Positions 46,320 through 54,999 of a stretch of 64,000 nt of DNA are shown in pieces (the first letter of the stretch is position 1; the number at the start of each line of letters is the position of its first letter). Below the pieces are notes generated by a model. That model was given only the letters and a program-made list of their open reading frames with translations. It was not told the origin of the DNA and searched no databases. The translations under genes and the position numbers were made by a program. The stretch comes from Komagataeibacter sp. FNDCF1 (GTDB lineage Bacteria; Pseudomonadota; Alphaproteobacteria; Acetobacterales; Acetobacteraceae), in assembly GCF_021295335.1 (NCBI RefSeq), contig NZ_JAIWOT010000001.1:251001-315000 (forward strand), given 5' to 3'.

Positions 46320-47831
46320 ATGACTATCGCATCGGATATCCACGGCCTTCTGGAAAAGATGGGCGTACGGCCGGAGCAGTACACCGGTGGTGAACTGGCT
46401 GTCCGCACCCCCGTCACGGGTGAGACGGTTGCCAACGTCCCCATGGTGACGCCAGGGCAGGTGGAAGATGCCATCGTACAGGCGACCGCCGCTTTCCGGC
46501 AGTGGCGCACGGTTCCGGCCCCCCGCCGGGGCGAACTGGTCCGCCTTCTGGGCAATGTCCTGCGTGAAAACAAGGAAGCGCTGGGACGTCTGGTTTCATT
46601 CGAAGCCGGCAAGGTCATTTCCGAAGGGCTGGGCGAAGTCCAGGAAATGATCGATATCTGTGATTTCGCGGTCGGCCTGTCACGCCAGCTTTATGGCCTG
46701 ACAATCCAGTCGGAACGACCCGAGCACCGTCTGGTTGAACAGTGGCATCCTGCTGGCGTAGTTGGCATCATTTCCGCATTCAACTTCCCGGTTGCCGTGT
46801 GGTCGTGGAACGCGGCGCTGGCGCTGGTCTGTGGTGACCCGGTCATCTGGAAGCCGTCGGAAAAGACCCCGCTGACCGCCATCGCCACCCAGGCCCTGTT
46901 CGAGCAGGCTGCCGCGCGGTTTGGCGATGTGCCCGCCGGCCTGTCCACCCTGCTGGTCGGGGATGCGCGCACCGGCGAACTGCTGGTCAATGACCGCCGG
47001 CTGCCCATCATTTCCGCCACCGGTTCCACCCGCATGGGCCGGATCGTGGGTGAGCAGGTTGCCAAGCGCTTCGGCCGTTCCATCCTGGAACTGGGTGGCA
47101 ACAACGCCTCCATCGTCACGCCATCGGCCGATCTGGACCTGACCCTGCGCGCGGTTGCCTTTGGCGCCATGGGCACGGCGGGCCAGCGCTGCACGTCGCT
47201 GCGCCGGCTTATCGTGCATGAAAGCGTTTATGATGCGCTGGTGGGCAAGCTGAAGCAGGTCTATGCCAACATTTCCGTCGGCTGCCCGATCGGTAGCGAT
47301 GCTCTGGTGGGGCCGCTGATCGACCGTGCCTCCTTTGACGCCATGCAGGCCAGCCTGAAGGCGGCCAGGGACGCCGGTGGTCAGGTCCATGGGGGTGAAC
47401 GGGTCACGGTTCATGGCCCGGAAGCATTCTACGCCAAGCCCGCGCTGGTCGAGATGCCCGCCCAGGCCGGCCCGGTGCTGGAGGAGACGTTTGCCCCGAT
47501 CCTGTACGTGCTGAAATACAGCGATCTGGATGAAGCCATTGCGCTGCAGAATGATGTCATGCAGGGGCTGTCTTCCTCGATTTTCAGCACTGACCTGCGT
47601 GAAGTCGAACAGTTCCTGTCCGCGGTCGGGTCCGACTGTGGCATTGCCAACGTGAATATCGGCCCGTCCGGGGCTGAAATCGGTGGCGCGTTCGGTGGTG
47701 AGAAGGAAACCGGTGGCGGCCGTGAAGCCGGTTCCGATGCATGGCGCGGTTACATGCGCCGTCAGACCAACACCATCAATTACGGCCGTACCCTGCCTCT
47801 GGCGCAGGGCGTCAAGTTCGACGTCGGCTGA
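46320..47831 (+). CDS. amaB: Piperideine-6-carboxylate / 2-aminoadipate semialdehyde dehydrogenase
   Basis: The 503-residue aldehyde dehydrogenase is of the ALDH7 (antiquitin) type. The residues for catalysis are E257 in LELGGNNASIV and C291 in GTAGQRCTSLRRLIV, and the C-terminal block SGAEIGGAFGGEKETGGGREAGSDAWRGYMRR is characteristic of the ALDH7 group and binds the aminoadipate end. It should oxidise 2-aminoadipate-6-semialdehyde to L-2-aminoadipate. It lies 54 bases after the pipecolate oxidase gene behind a GGAG sequence, and a very strong hairpin ends the operon. Confidence 0.93.
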   Translation: MTIASDIHGLLEKMGVRPEQYTGGELAVRTPVTGETVANVPMVTPGQVEDAIVQATAAFRQWRTVPAPRRGELVRLLGNVLRENKEALGRLVSFEAGKVISEGLGEVQEMIDICDFAVGLSRQLYGLTIQSERPEHRLVEQWHPAGVVGIISAFNFPVAVWSWNAALALVCGDPVIWKPSEKTPLTAIATQALFEQAAARFGDVPAGLSTLLVGDARTGELLVNDRRLPIISATGSTRMGRIVGEQVAKRFGRSILELGGNNASIVTPSADLDLTLRAVAFGAMGTAGQRCTSLRRLIVHESVYDALVGKLKQVYANISVGCPIGSDALVGPLIDRASFDAMQASLKAARDAGGQVHGGERVTVHGPEAFYAKPALVEMPAQAGPVLEETFAPILYVLKYSDLDEAIALQNDVMQGLSSSIFSTDLREVEQFLSAVGSDCGIANVNIGPSGAEIGGAFGGEKETGGGREAGSDAWRGYMRRQTNTINYGRTLPLAQGVKFDVG

Positions 47832-47842
47832 TTACATGCGCA

Positions 47843-47876
47843 GGCGGGGCCGGGGCATTCCTGCCCCGGCCCCGCC
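47843..47876. terminator. 15-bp GC hairpin between convergent genes
   Basis: A perfect 15-base-pair stem rich in G and C with a TTCC loop occupies the gap between amaB and the convergent OCD-family gene. No T-run follows on either strand. It is the most stable hairpin I found in the window. Confidence 0.7.
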
Positions 47877-47905
47877 GTGTCCATGTATGAGAAGGAACCG
47901 GGGCG

Positions 47906-48811
47906 TCATGCCGCCCCGTGCATGCGGGCAACGCGGCAGGCCGCCAGATCCCATGCGGAGCAGCCCACGGACTTGAACACGACCGGACGGGCCGGATCGC
48001 GTGGCGTTCCTTCCAGCACTGTGGCCAGTGACCGCACGCGTGCCCAGTCCACGCCCGCCTGGTGCAGGTCACCCGCTTCGGATGGCGCGCCAACCAGGTC
48101 ATCCACATACAGGTCGCTGCCGTTGATCGTAAGCGGGCCGATTTCCGCCATGTCGGTACGATAGGCACCAACCCCGATTACCAGACAGCCGGGTGTGGGC
48201 GCCTGATCATAGATCACGTTCGTACTGCTGGTGACGGTAATAACCACGTCGAAAGGCGCTTCGTGTGCGCCTTCGGGCCGCAGGTCCAGCGCCGATGTGG
48301 CGTGCTCCGTACAGAAGGCTGCCGCCCGTTCGTGCGACCGGCCCCGGATGACGGCCGTAATGCCCGGGTAAAGGGCGGACAGCGCCTGCACATGTGCGAC
48401 GGCTTGGATGCCCGTACCGATTATCAACACGCGTTGCGGCTTTCTGCCGGCCAGGAGCCGTATGCCCAGCATGGTGACGGCGGATGTACGACGCATGGTG
48501 ACGGTTGGCCCGTCAAGCGAGAACAGGAAGCGCCCGCTCCTGGCCTCGGCGCAGATGACCTGCCCCTGTATGGCGGGAAGGTGCAGCGCAGGATTGCCGC
48601 CGAAAATGGTGAGCAGCTTGGTAACCATCAGGTCATGGCCGACCGAAGGCATGGTCATGAGTACACCCTTGCCATCCGTTGCGGGAACGGTCAGGCGTTC
48701 GGGGCAGATGATCTGTTCCGTCACCGTCTCCTTCAGCGCAATGGCCAGCGCGTCAACAAGGGGTGAAAAAGGCAGGAGTTCGCAGGTCTGCTGTGCTGAA
48801 TACTGTTTCAT
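47906..48811 (-). CDS. Ornithine cyclodeaminase/mu-crystallin family protein, probable ketimine reductase
   Basis: The 301-residue protein has the OCD/mu-crystallin fold with a Rossmann motif VLIIGTGIQAVAHVQALSALYPG near residues 125-145 and the substrate loop GVLMTMPSVG. Members include ornithine cyclodeaminase, alanine dehydrogenase and reductases of piperideine-2-carboxylate and pyrroline-2-carboxylate. Beside amaAB, the best fit is reduction of piperideine-2-carboxylate to L-pipecolate, as in D-lysine catabolism; a pyrroline-2-carboxylate reductase linked to hydroxyproline would also fit. It converges on amaB. Confidence 0.82.
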   Translation of the reverse strand: MKQYSAQQTCELLPFSPLVDALAIALKETVTEQIICPERLTVPATDGKGVLMTMPSVGHDLMVTKLLTIFGGNPALHLPAIQGQVICAEARSGRFLFSLDGPTVTMRRTSAVTMLGIRLLAGRKPQRVLIIGTGIQAVAHVQALSALYPGITAVIRGRSHERAAAFCTEHATSALDLRPEGAHEAPFDVVITVTSSTNVIYDQAPTPGCLVIGVGAYRTDMAEIGPLTINGSDLYVDDLVGAPSEAGDLHQAGVDWARVRSLATVLEGTPRDPARPVVFKSVGCSAWDLAACRVARMHGAA

Positions 48812-49210
48812 CGGGTCGGGATGTCCGGTGTGTATGTCATGAAATCATGAAACTGGATGAAGAAATGTGTCCGGATCAGGTAAAACCGGATGTTGTGATT
48901 ATTGTGCCGCGTAATGATACCCCGAAAAACGGGGGCATGACAATAACGGGCATGATATGACGGAACATTCCATATTCTCGACACCAGTGCCCCGCGGCCC
49001 TGCCGGGAGGCTGCACCGGGTGGGGTAGGGGCCGCTCACGATATCGCCCGTTGTCCCTGCCGCCTTTTCATCTTTTCCCGATATCCTGATGCAACGGCGC
49101 TGCCTGTCGATGAAAATACAGTATCCTGAATGTTGCGGTCATGCGTAGCGGGATTGCCATTGGCACGCATTACGGCGCAGCATGACCTGCCAGTGCGCAA
49201 GGAGGAAAAA
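48812..49210. other. Divergent intergenic region, OCD gene / YbaK gene
   Basis: These 399 bases contain short open frames without family resemblance. They hold the promoters of the leftward OCD gene and the rightward YbaK gene. I found no clear operator. The rightward gene has a very good ribosome site (AAGGAGG at about 49199-49205). Confidence 0.45.
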
Positions 49211-49729
49211 ATGAGTTTTGAAACGGCCTGTGCCTTCCTCGAGACCCATGCACCCGAACTCCGGCCGGTCGTGCTTGAAGCCAGTACCGCAACCGTGCCG
49301 GATGCAGCCATGGCGCTGGGTGTGGAGGAGGGACAGATTGCCAAGACGCTGGCGCTGAAAGTGGGGGATGAGTGCCTGCTGGTGGTCATGGCGGGTGCGG
49401 GGCGTCTGGACAATCGCAAGACGCGGGCCACGTTTGGTCACAGGCCGCGCATGCTGGCGCCCGCAGCGGTGCTGGAACTGACCAGCCACCCGGTAGGGGG
49501 TGTGTGCCCGTTCGGACTGCCGCAGCCGGTGCGGGTGTGTTGTGACGTGTCGCTGCGTGAATTTGCCGAAGTCTGGCCCGCCGCGGGTTCCACCAACAGT
49601 TCCGTCTGCATGACGCCGGACAGGCTGGCCGGACTGGTGCAGGCGCAATGGGTGGATGTGTGTCAGGAGCCAAAGGTGGTTGTGCAACAGGAACCTGCCG
49701 ACCCGCTGTGCACAGGCCATGGTTCCTGA
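49211..49729 (+). CDS. YbaK/ProX-family aminoacyl-tRNA deacylase
   Basis: This 172-residue protein matches the YbaK/EbsC fold. The conserved blocks are DAAMALGVEEGQIAKTLALKV near residues 35-56, the lysine-containing catalytic site within it, and HPVGGVCPFGLP near residues 97-108 with the GxxP loop. Proteins of this group hydrolyse mischarged tRNA(Pro) or other aminoacyl-tRNAs in trans. Start is ATG 49211 behind AAGGAGG. It is flanked by genes for proline-like imino acids (pipecolate, hydroxyproline), which are potential misactivation substrates of prolyl-tRNA synthetase; this link is inference. Confidence 0.87.
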   Translation: MSFETACAFLETHAPELRPVVLEASTATVPDAAMALGVEEGQIAKTLALKVGDECLLVVMAGAGRLDNRKTRATFGHRPRMLAPAAVLELTSHPVGGVCPFGLPQPVRVCCDVSLREFAEVWPAAGSTNSSVCMTPDRLAGLVQAQWVDVCQEPKVVVQQEPADPLCTGHGS

Positions 49730-49754
49730 TGCTTCGGCTGTAGTGGCCGGGTCA

Positions 49755-50684
49755 TCATGGCAGGCTGGAATTCTTGTCCCATATGCCCTGTTCGACGTAG
49801 GAATTAACAATGTCATGGATGGTGGTCCCGACAAAATGGGCCAGGCGTGAGGTCGGCCTGTCCGAAGGGTAGGACAGGACCAGCTGGCGCAGGGCCACCG
49901 GCTCGCTCAGCGGGGCCGCACTCAGGAATCCGGATCTGACCTCATTGTAAATGGATGCCAGCGGCAGGATGGTCCAGCCATGGCCATGCTGGACCAGGTT
50001 TTTGAGCGATGTATAGGAATCCGCTTCCGCAATGACATTGAGCGATATGCCAACGACCGACGCGCATTTTTCTATGATGGGGCGCAATCCGTGCCGGATT
50101 GATGGCAGGACCATCCGCTTTCCGTTCAGATGGTCGAATGGAACGGGCGTGCTGATGTCAAACCCGGAATCAGGCGGCCCGATGACAAAGAATTTTTCGA
50201 CCAGCAGCGGTTCGGAACGCAGGGCCTGCGCGGTAACAGGCGCATACAGGACCGCGATATCCACTTCGCCCCGGTGCAGCCAGTCGATCAGATAGCCGGT
50301 ATAGGCACTGACAATACGCAGCATGGCCTGCGGATGGCGCGCCTGCAGCGATGCCATCAGCGGGACTTCGATCAGGCCGGATACGGTGGGCGGCAGGCCG
50401 ACCGCGACCTGCCCGGTCAGTGGCGCATCCACATGTCCCGTATTTGCGCGTATCTCCTCAAGTTCCGTCATGATGTACATGGCGCGCTTGACCACGTCGC
50501 GACCGGCCTCGGTTAGTACCATGCCACGGCCATGGCGGGTGAAAAGGGAAATGCCCAGTTCCTGCTCCAGCATCCGGACCTGGCGGCTCAGGGCGGGCTG
50601 TGCGATCCGCATGCGGTCAGCCGCCTTGCTCAGGCTGCCCAGTTCGGCCACATGAATGATCGTGCGGAGCTGAGAGATTTCCAT
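49755..50684 (-). CDS. LysR-family transcriptional regulator
   Basis: The 309-residue regulator has the DNA-binding domain at the N-terminus (ISQLRTIIHVAELGSLSKAADRMRIAQPALSRQVRMLEQ, residues about 3-41, marked here for its helix-turn-helix) and a co-inducer domain from about residue 90 (GQVAVGLPPTVSGLI). It resembles the Nac/CynR-type subgroup. It is divergent from the FAD oxidoreductase that heads the pxp-biotin operon, and 186 bases with overlapping inverted repeats separate them, so it is almost surely the regulator of that operon. The effector is unknown. Confidence 0.92.
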   Translation of the reverse strand: MEISQLRTIIHVAELGSLSKAADRMRIAQPALSRQVRMLEQELGISLFTRHGRGMVLTEAGRDVVKRAMYIMTELEEIRANTGHVDAPLTGQVAVGLPPTVSGLIEVPLMASLQARHPQAMLRIVSAYTGYLIDWLHRGEVDIAVLYAPVTAQALRSEPLLVEKFFVIGPPDSGFDISTPVPFDHLNGKRMVLPSIRHGLRPIIEKCASVVGISLNVIAEADSYTSLKNLVQHGHGWTILPLASIYNEVRSGFLSAAPLSEPVALRQLVLSYPSDRPTSRLAHFVGTTIHDIVNSYVEQGIWDKNSSLP

Positions 50685-50729
50685 AAGCTATATAATATCC
50701 ATATAGCTGTTCATGCAAAAGAGCTTATG
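50682..50729. promoter_or_regulatory. Nested inverted repeats, LysR binding region
   Basis: AGCTATAT-N7-ATATAGCT (50686-50708) is an 8-base inverted repeat. CATAAGCT (50682-50689) recurs inverted as AGCTTATG (50722-50729). The first arm covers the LysR start codon. Such a primary palindrome with an added half-site fits the recognition and activation sites of LysR regulators and suggests autorepression. Confidence 0.6.
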
Positions 50730-50870
50730 AGGTTACGCGGAATTTCGGGATATTGTTTTCCCGAAATAAAACCGCATGGATTGTCGTGGGGGCATTTGGG
50801 GCGCATCCGCGCAGGAGCCGGACAGCTCCGTGCCGGACAGGCCATGGCACAACCGGATCGGGAGGGCAAT

Positions 50871-52043
50871 GTGGGTAAGCAGACGCAAACCGTGGTGATC
50901 GTGGGGGGCGCCATCATTGGCAGTTTTGCCGCCTATTACCTGCGGAAACTGGGTTTTGACGGGCAGATCAGCGTGATCGAGGCCGATCCGAGCTATGCCC
51001 GCTCCTCCACGGCGCTGTCCGCCGCATCGATCCGTACCCAGTTCGGATGCGCCATCAATATTCACATGAGCCTGTTCGCGGCGGATCTGTTTCGCAACAT
51101 CACACGGGAATTCGGCGCGGACGCCGATATCGGTTTTGTGGAACAGGGCTACCTGATTATCGCGTCAGAGGCACAGAAGGCGGAACGGCAGGCTGCCGTG
51201 CGCATGCAGAATGCCGAGGGTGCCAGCATTGCCGCCCTGTCACCTGACGAAGCACGGGCACGGTTTCCATGGCTGAATGCCAGCGATATCGGGCTTGCCA
51301 CCTACGGGCTGAAAAACGAAGGCTGGTTCGATGCCTGGTCCCTACTGCAACTGGTACGCAGGGCAGCCCGTGACCTGGGGGTGAACTATGTCACGGGCCA
51401 TGTCGATGCCATTGAAGTGCAGGGAACGAAAGCCACAGGGGTAAGGATGGATGACGGGACGCATGTGCCCGCGGACTGGTGCATCAACGCCGCCGGCCCC
51501 ATGGCGGCCAGAATTGTCCGGGACATCGTGCCCGGTTTTCCGGTCGAGCCGCGCAAAAGGACGGTCTTTTCCCTGAAGACACCTCTGAGCGGTACCGGTT
51601 TTCCCATGCTGTTCGATGATTCCGGGGCATGGATCCGGCCCGAAGGGCAGGGGTTCATTGCTGGTATCGCCCCCGCCGCGGATCAGGACCCGGACGCGAC
51701 AGGTGATTTCGAACCCGCTCATGACCTGCTGGAGGATGTGCTGTGGCCAGCACTGGCGCACCGCGTGCCGGTGCTGGAAGACCTGCGGGTCGAGCGGAGC
51801 TGGGCGGGCCATTACGAAGTGAACTTCCTGGACCATAACGCCATCATTGGCCCGCATGACGAAATCGGCAATCTTGTCTTCATGAACGGGTTTTCCGGGC
51901 ATGGTGTCATGCATGCCCCCGCTGCCGGGCGGGGCATTGCGGAACACATCCTGACGGGACAGTACCGTACACTCGATCTTTCGCCGCTGGGGTTCGAACG
52001 TATCCGCGCAGGCAGGAAACTGCATGAAACCGTTGTGTACTGA
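50871..52043 (+). CDS. FAD-dependent oxidoreductase (DAO family) heading the pxp-biotin operon
   Basis: The flavoprotein of about 390 residues has a Rossmann FAD motif TVVIVGGAIIGSFAAYYLRK at its N-terminus, a RTQFG loop (AASIRTQFGCAINIHMS) as in sarcosine-oxidase- and glycine-oxidase-like enzymes, and a C-terminal FAD-closing block FMNGFSGHGVMHAPAAGRG. I start it at GTG 50871, five bases after GGAGG; an in-frame ATG at 50844 is the alternative. It probably oxidises an amine or imino acid. Being first in the operon, it may make the lactam or its precursor that the following genes process. Substrate unknown. Confidence 0.85.
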   Translation: MGKQTQTVVIVGGAIIGSFAAYYLRKLGFDGQISVIEADPSYARSSTALSAASIRTQFGCAINIHMSLFAADLFRNITREFGADADIGFVEQGYLIIASEAQKAERQAAVRMQNAEGASIAALSPDEARARFPWLNASDIGLATYGLKNEGWFDAWSLLQLVRRAARDLGVNYVTGHVDAIEVQGTKATGVRMDDGTHVPADWCINAAGPMAARIVRDIVPGFPVEPRKRTVFSLKTPLSGTGFPMLFDDSGAWIRPEGQGFIAGIAPAADQDPDATGDFEPAHDLLEDVLWPALAHRVPVLEDLRVERSWAGHYEVNFLDHNAIIGPHDEIGNLVFMNGFSGHGVMHAPAAGRGIAEHILTGQYRTLDLSPLGFERIRAGRKLHETVVY

Positions 52044-52094
52044 CATGATCGCGCACGGTGCCATGGGCCATGCTCCGGACCATGGGGGCCGTGG

Positions 52095-52739
52095 ATGCTG
52101 AAGCTGCACATGGCGGGTTCGGGCGCAATTCTGGGTGATGCGGCCGAAGGTGCGTTCAGCCCCGTGACCCAGCGGCGGATATGGTCGCTTGCCCGGCTCC
52201 TGTCCGCACGCGACGGGGTCGAGCAGGCCGTGCCGGGCGTCAACAATATCCTGATCACATTCGATTCATTAACCGTTCCGGCGGAAACGATCGAGGCACT
52301 TGTCCATGCATCATGGGAGCAGGCGCGCCCCGATGCCGTGGCCGCCAGGGAATGTGAAATTCCGGTGCAATATGGTGGTGCGCATGGTGAAGACCTGCAG
52401 CGGGTGGCGGATCACGCCGGGCTGTCGGTGCGCGAGGTGATCGAGCGGCATCAGGCGGCGCGCTATTCGGTCGCTGCCGTGGGTGCCATGCCCGGCTTTG
52501 TCTACCTTACGGGACTGGACCCGGCCCTTGCCATTCCCCGCCGGGATTCACCGCGCCTGACCGTGGCGAAAGGCGCGGTCATCATCGGCGGCGGGCAGGC
52601 CGGGATCATGCCGTGCACCGCGCCATCCGGATGGCATATCCTGGGACATACCGATGTCGAACTTTTTTCCCTTGACCGTTCCGACCCGCTCCTGCTGCAC
52701 CCGGGCGATACCGTGCGCTTTTGCGCCATCGGGGCATAG
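52095..52739 (+). CDS. pxpB: 5-oxoprolinase subunit B / KipI-type carboxyltransferase half
   Basis: This 214-residue protein matches PxpB/KipI (carboxyltransferase domain, subdomains C and D). Conserved stretches are AVPGVNNILITFD, IPVQYGGAHGEDLQRVADHAGLS, AVGAMPGFVYLTGLD and IGGGQAGIMPCTAPSGWHILGHT. In urea carboxylase the same module forms part of the carboxyltransferase domain; in E. coli PxpABC it drives ATP-dependent opening of 5-oxoproline. It begins 51 bases after the flavoprotein gene, and its stop lies 3 bases from pxpC. Confidence 0.92.
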   Translation: MLKLHMAGSGAILGDAAEGAFSPVTQRRIWSLARLLSARDGVEQAVPGVNNILITFDSLTVPAETIEALVHASWEQARPDAVAARECEIPVQYGGAHGEDLQRVADHAGLSVREVIERHQAARYSVAAVGAMPGFVYLTGLDPALAIPRRDSPRLTVAKGAVIIGGGQAGIMPCTAPSGWHILGHTDVELFSLDRSDPLLLHPGDTVRFCAIGA

Positions 52740-52742
52740 CGC

Positions 52743-53717
52743 ATGACCGGGGCACGGCAGGCCGCACTGGAAGTCCTGGCAAGTGGCAACCTGAACAGCA
52801 TTCAGGACCGCGGTCGCAGGCATGCCCTGGGGATGGGTGTGTCCGTGGGCGGGGCAATGGACCGGTTTGCGCTGGAAGTGGCCAACCTGCTTGTCGGAAA
52901 TGACAGGGATGCCGCCGGGATCGAGGTGGTTTTCTTTCCCTTCCGCATAAGGTTTTTGCAGGATACGATCTTTGCCCTGACCGGGGCGGACGCGAACCCG
53001 GTGCTGGATGGGGAACCCATCCCCCCATGGTGGGCGCGGCAGGCGCGGGCAGGCCAGACACTGGTGCTGGGCGCACCGCAGGGCGGGGTCAGCAGTTATC
53101 TTGCCGTTCGTGGCGGGCTGGACGTGCCGCAGGTGCTGGGCTCACGCGCGACGGACCGCAAGGCGCATTTTGGCGGGCTGGAGGGCAGGGGGCTGGAACG
53201 GGGTGACCGCCTGTCGGTCTGTCCCGCCATGGGGGCAGTACGGTCCTGCCCGGAAACGGGCTGGGGCGCGCGGATCGATACCCTGCGCAATGGTGATGCT
53301 GTCCGGGTTCTGCCAGCGGCGGAATGGGCGTGCTTCCAGCCCGAAGCCCGTGATATTTTCCTGCATGACGGATGGACCGTTACCGCCCAAGCCAACCGTG
53401 CCGGCTACCGGCTGGACGGGCGTGAACTGCAGTTGTGCCACCCGCTGAACCTGATGTCGCACGGCATTGTGCCCGGCACCGTTCAGGTACCGCCCGCGGG
53501 ACTGCCGATCATACAGATGGCCGATGCGAACACGTGTGGTGGCTATCCGAAGATCGCAACGGTCATTGAGGCGGATCTGGGATGCGTGGCGCAGGTCCCG
53601 GTGGGCGGCACCATCCGTTTCGCGCTGGCAACGCGGGAGGAGGCACGGCAGGCGTTACGGGCCAGACAGGCCTTTCTTGCCGCGCTGACCAACGATCTAC
53701 GCATGATTTTTCAGTAG
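52743..53717 (+). CDS. pxpC: 5-oxoprolinase subunit C / KipA-type carboxyltransferase half
   Basis: This 324-residue protein matches PxpC/KipA (carboxyltransferase domain, subdomains A and B). The N-terminal GNLNSIQDRGRRHALGMGVSVGGAMDR and the later SSYLAVRGGLDVPQVLGSR and MADANTCGGYPKIATVIEAD blocks are family hallmarks. Together with PxpB it makes the catalytic core of 5-oxoprolinase or, in fused form, the carboxyltransferase of urea carboxylase. It ends 10 bases before pxpA. Confidence 0.92.
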   Translation: MTGARQAALEVLASGNLNSIQDRGRRHALGMGVSVGGAMDRFALEVANLLVGNDRDAAGIEVVFFPFRIRFLQDTIFALTGADANPVLDGEPIPPWWARQARAGQTLVLGAPQGGVSSYLAVRGGLDVPQVLGSRATDRKAHFGGLEGRGLERGDRLSVCPAMGAVRSCPETGWGARIDTLRNGDAVRVLPAAEWACFQPEARDIFLHDGWTVTAQANRAGYRLDGRELQLCHPLNLMSHGIVPGTVQVPPAGLPIIQMADANTCGGYPKIATVIEADLGCVAQVPVGGTIRFALATREEARQALRARQAFLAALTNDLRMIFQ

Positions 53718-53727
53718 GAAGCTGCAC

Positions 53728-54513
53728 ATGAGCACACAAGCATCGCGTATTGTCGACCTGAATGCCGACCTGGGAGAAGGATTCGGGCAGTACAGGATCG
53801 GTGATGACAATGCCATGCTGTCCCTGGTCACATCCGCCAACATTGCCTGCGGCTTTCACGCCGGGGACCCCGAGATCATGGCCGCCACGTTCAGCCGGGC
53901 CAGAGAGAACGGTGTCAATGTCGGGGCCCATCCCGGTTTTCCCGACCTGTGGGGGTTCGGCCGCCGGGTCATGCCGTTTTCCCCGGCTGAGATCGAGCGG
54001 CTGGTGGCTTATCAGGTGGGGGCGGCCATGGCGCTGGCGTCCTATAGTGGCCATGCCATTACATATGTGAAGCCCCACGGCGCGCTTGGAAACCTGACCG
54101 AAACGGATGCCGATATTGCCATGGCGGTGGCGCGGGCCGTGCGCGCGGTGGATGACAGGCTTGCCGTGCTGGCCATTGCCCGCAGCGCGCTTGGCCGGTG
54201 CGCAGCCGATATGGGCATGACCGTCTATTCCGAAATCTTTGCCGACCGTGCCTATACCGAAGAAGGACGACTGGTATCGCGCAGGCTGCCAGGCGCCGTT
54301 ATACACGATCCCGACATGGCGGCTGCACGGGTTGTCAGAATGGTGGAAGCCGGCGCGATAGAAACACAGACCGGCAGGATGCTGCCCACGCCCATCCATT
54401 CCATATGCGTGCATGGTGACAATACCCATGCGGTGCATGTGACGCGCAGGGTCAGGACATCGCTGGAGGAAGCCGGAATTGTCCTTCGTTCATTTGTAAA
54501 CAGCCCCGCATAG
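53728..54513 (+). CDS. pxpA: 5-oxoprolinase subunit A (LamB/YcsF family)
   Basis: The 261-residue protein is a canonical LamB/YcsF member: it begins with VDLNADLGEGFGQYRIGDD, and ANIACGFHAGDP, GAHPGFPDLWGFGRR and YVKPHGALGN follow. Length is normal. In PxpABC this subunit supplies the hydrolytic part of lactam ring opening. Here it is encoded between the carboxyltransferase halves and the biotin-carrier genes. Confidence 0.94.
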   Translation: MSTQASRIVDLNADLGEGFGQYRIGDDNAMLSLVTSANIACGFHAGDPEIMAATFSRARENGVNVGAHPGFPDLWGFGRRVMPFSPAEIERLVAYQVGAAMALASYSGHAITYVKPHGALGNLTETDADIAMAVARAVRAVDDRLAVLAIARSALGRCAADMGMTVYSEIFADRAYTEEGRLVSRRLPGAVIHDPDMAAARVVRMVEAGAIETQTGRMLPTPIHSICVHGDNTHAVHVTRRVRTSLEEAGIVLRSFVNSPA

Positions 54514-54546
54514 GCCAGCGTCCGGGCGACTGCAGGAGCATTATTG

Positions 54547-54999
54547 ATGAATGTGGAACTTCTCGACGCACTGATGGCGCTCATGTCCGAACTGGGGATC
54601 AATGAACTGTGCCATGATCAAGATGGCATACGGGTCCATCTCCAGCGTACGCCAGCCACGCATGGCGGAATAAACGCCCCGTCGATGGTGGCGGAGCATG
54701 CGATGCCCCCGCCTGCCGGGACACCTGCCACCATGCCGCCCGATGATGAAATGCTGCTGGCACCGATGAGCGGTACCTTTTACCTGACCCCCGCCCCGGA
54801 TGCGCCGCCATTTGTAAGGATCGGTGATGTGGTGGAGGAAGGTGCGCCGCTGTATGTGCTTGAAGTCATGAAGACACTCAACAGGATCTGTGCAGATTTC
54901 AGATGCAGGATAAAAGGGATTGAAGCCACGACCGGCCAGCCTGTAACCGCTGGTGCACCGCTTTTCAGCGTGGAGCGGCTTGATGACCATGACGTTTAA
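54547..54999 (+). CDS. Biotin carboxyl carrier protein
   Basis: The 150-residue protein looks like AccB. It has an N-terminal helical region, a proline-rich linker (residues about 53-68) and a C-terminal biotinyl domain starting near LLAPMSGTFYLTPAP. The biotin-accepting lysine is K109 in VLEVMKTLN, a variant of the usual EAMKM in which Ala and Met next to Lys are changed to Val and Thr. I start it at ATG 54547 behind AGGAG. It overlaps the biotin carboxylase gene by 17 bases, so the two are coupled, and it is distinct from a housekeeping acetyl-CoA carboxylase by its operon. Confidence 0.9.
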   Translation: MNVELLDALMALMSELGINELCHDQDGIRVHLQRTPATHGGINAPSMVAEHAMPPPAGTPATMPPDDEMLLAPMSGTFYLTPAPDAPPFVRIGDVVEEGAPLYVLEVMKTLNRICADFRCRIKGIEATTGQPVTAGAPLFSVERLDDHDV

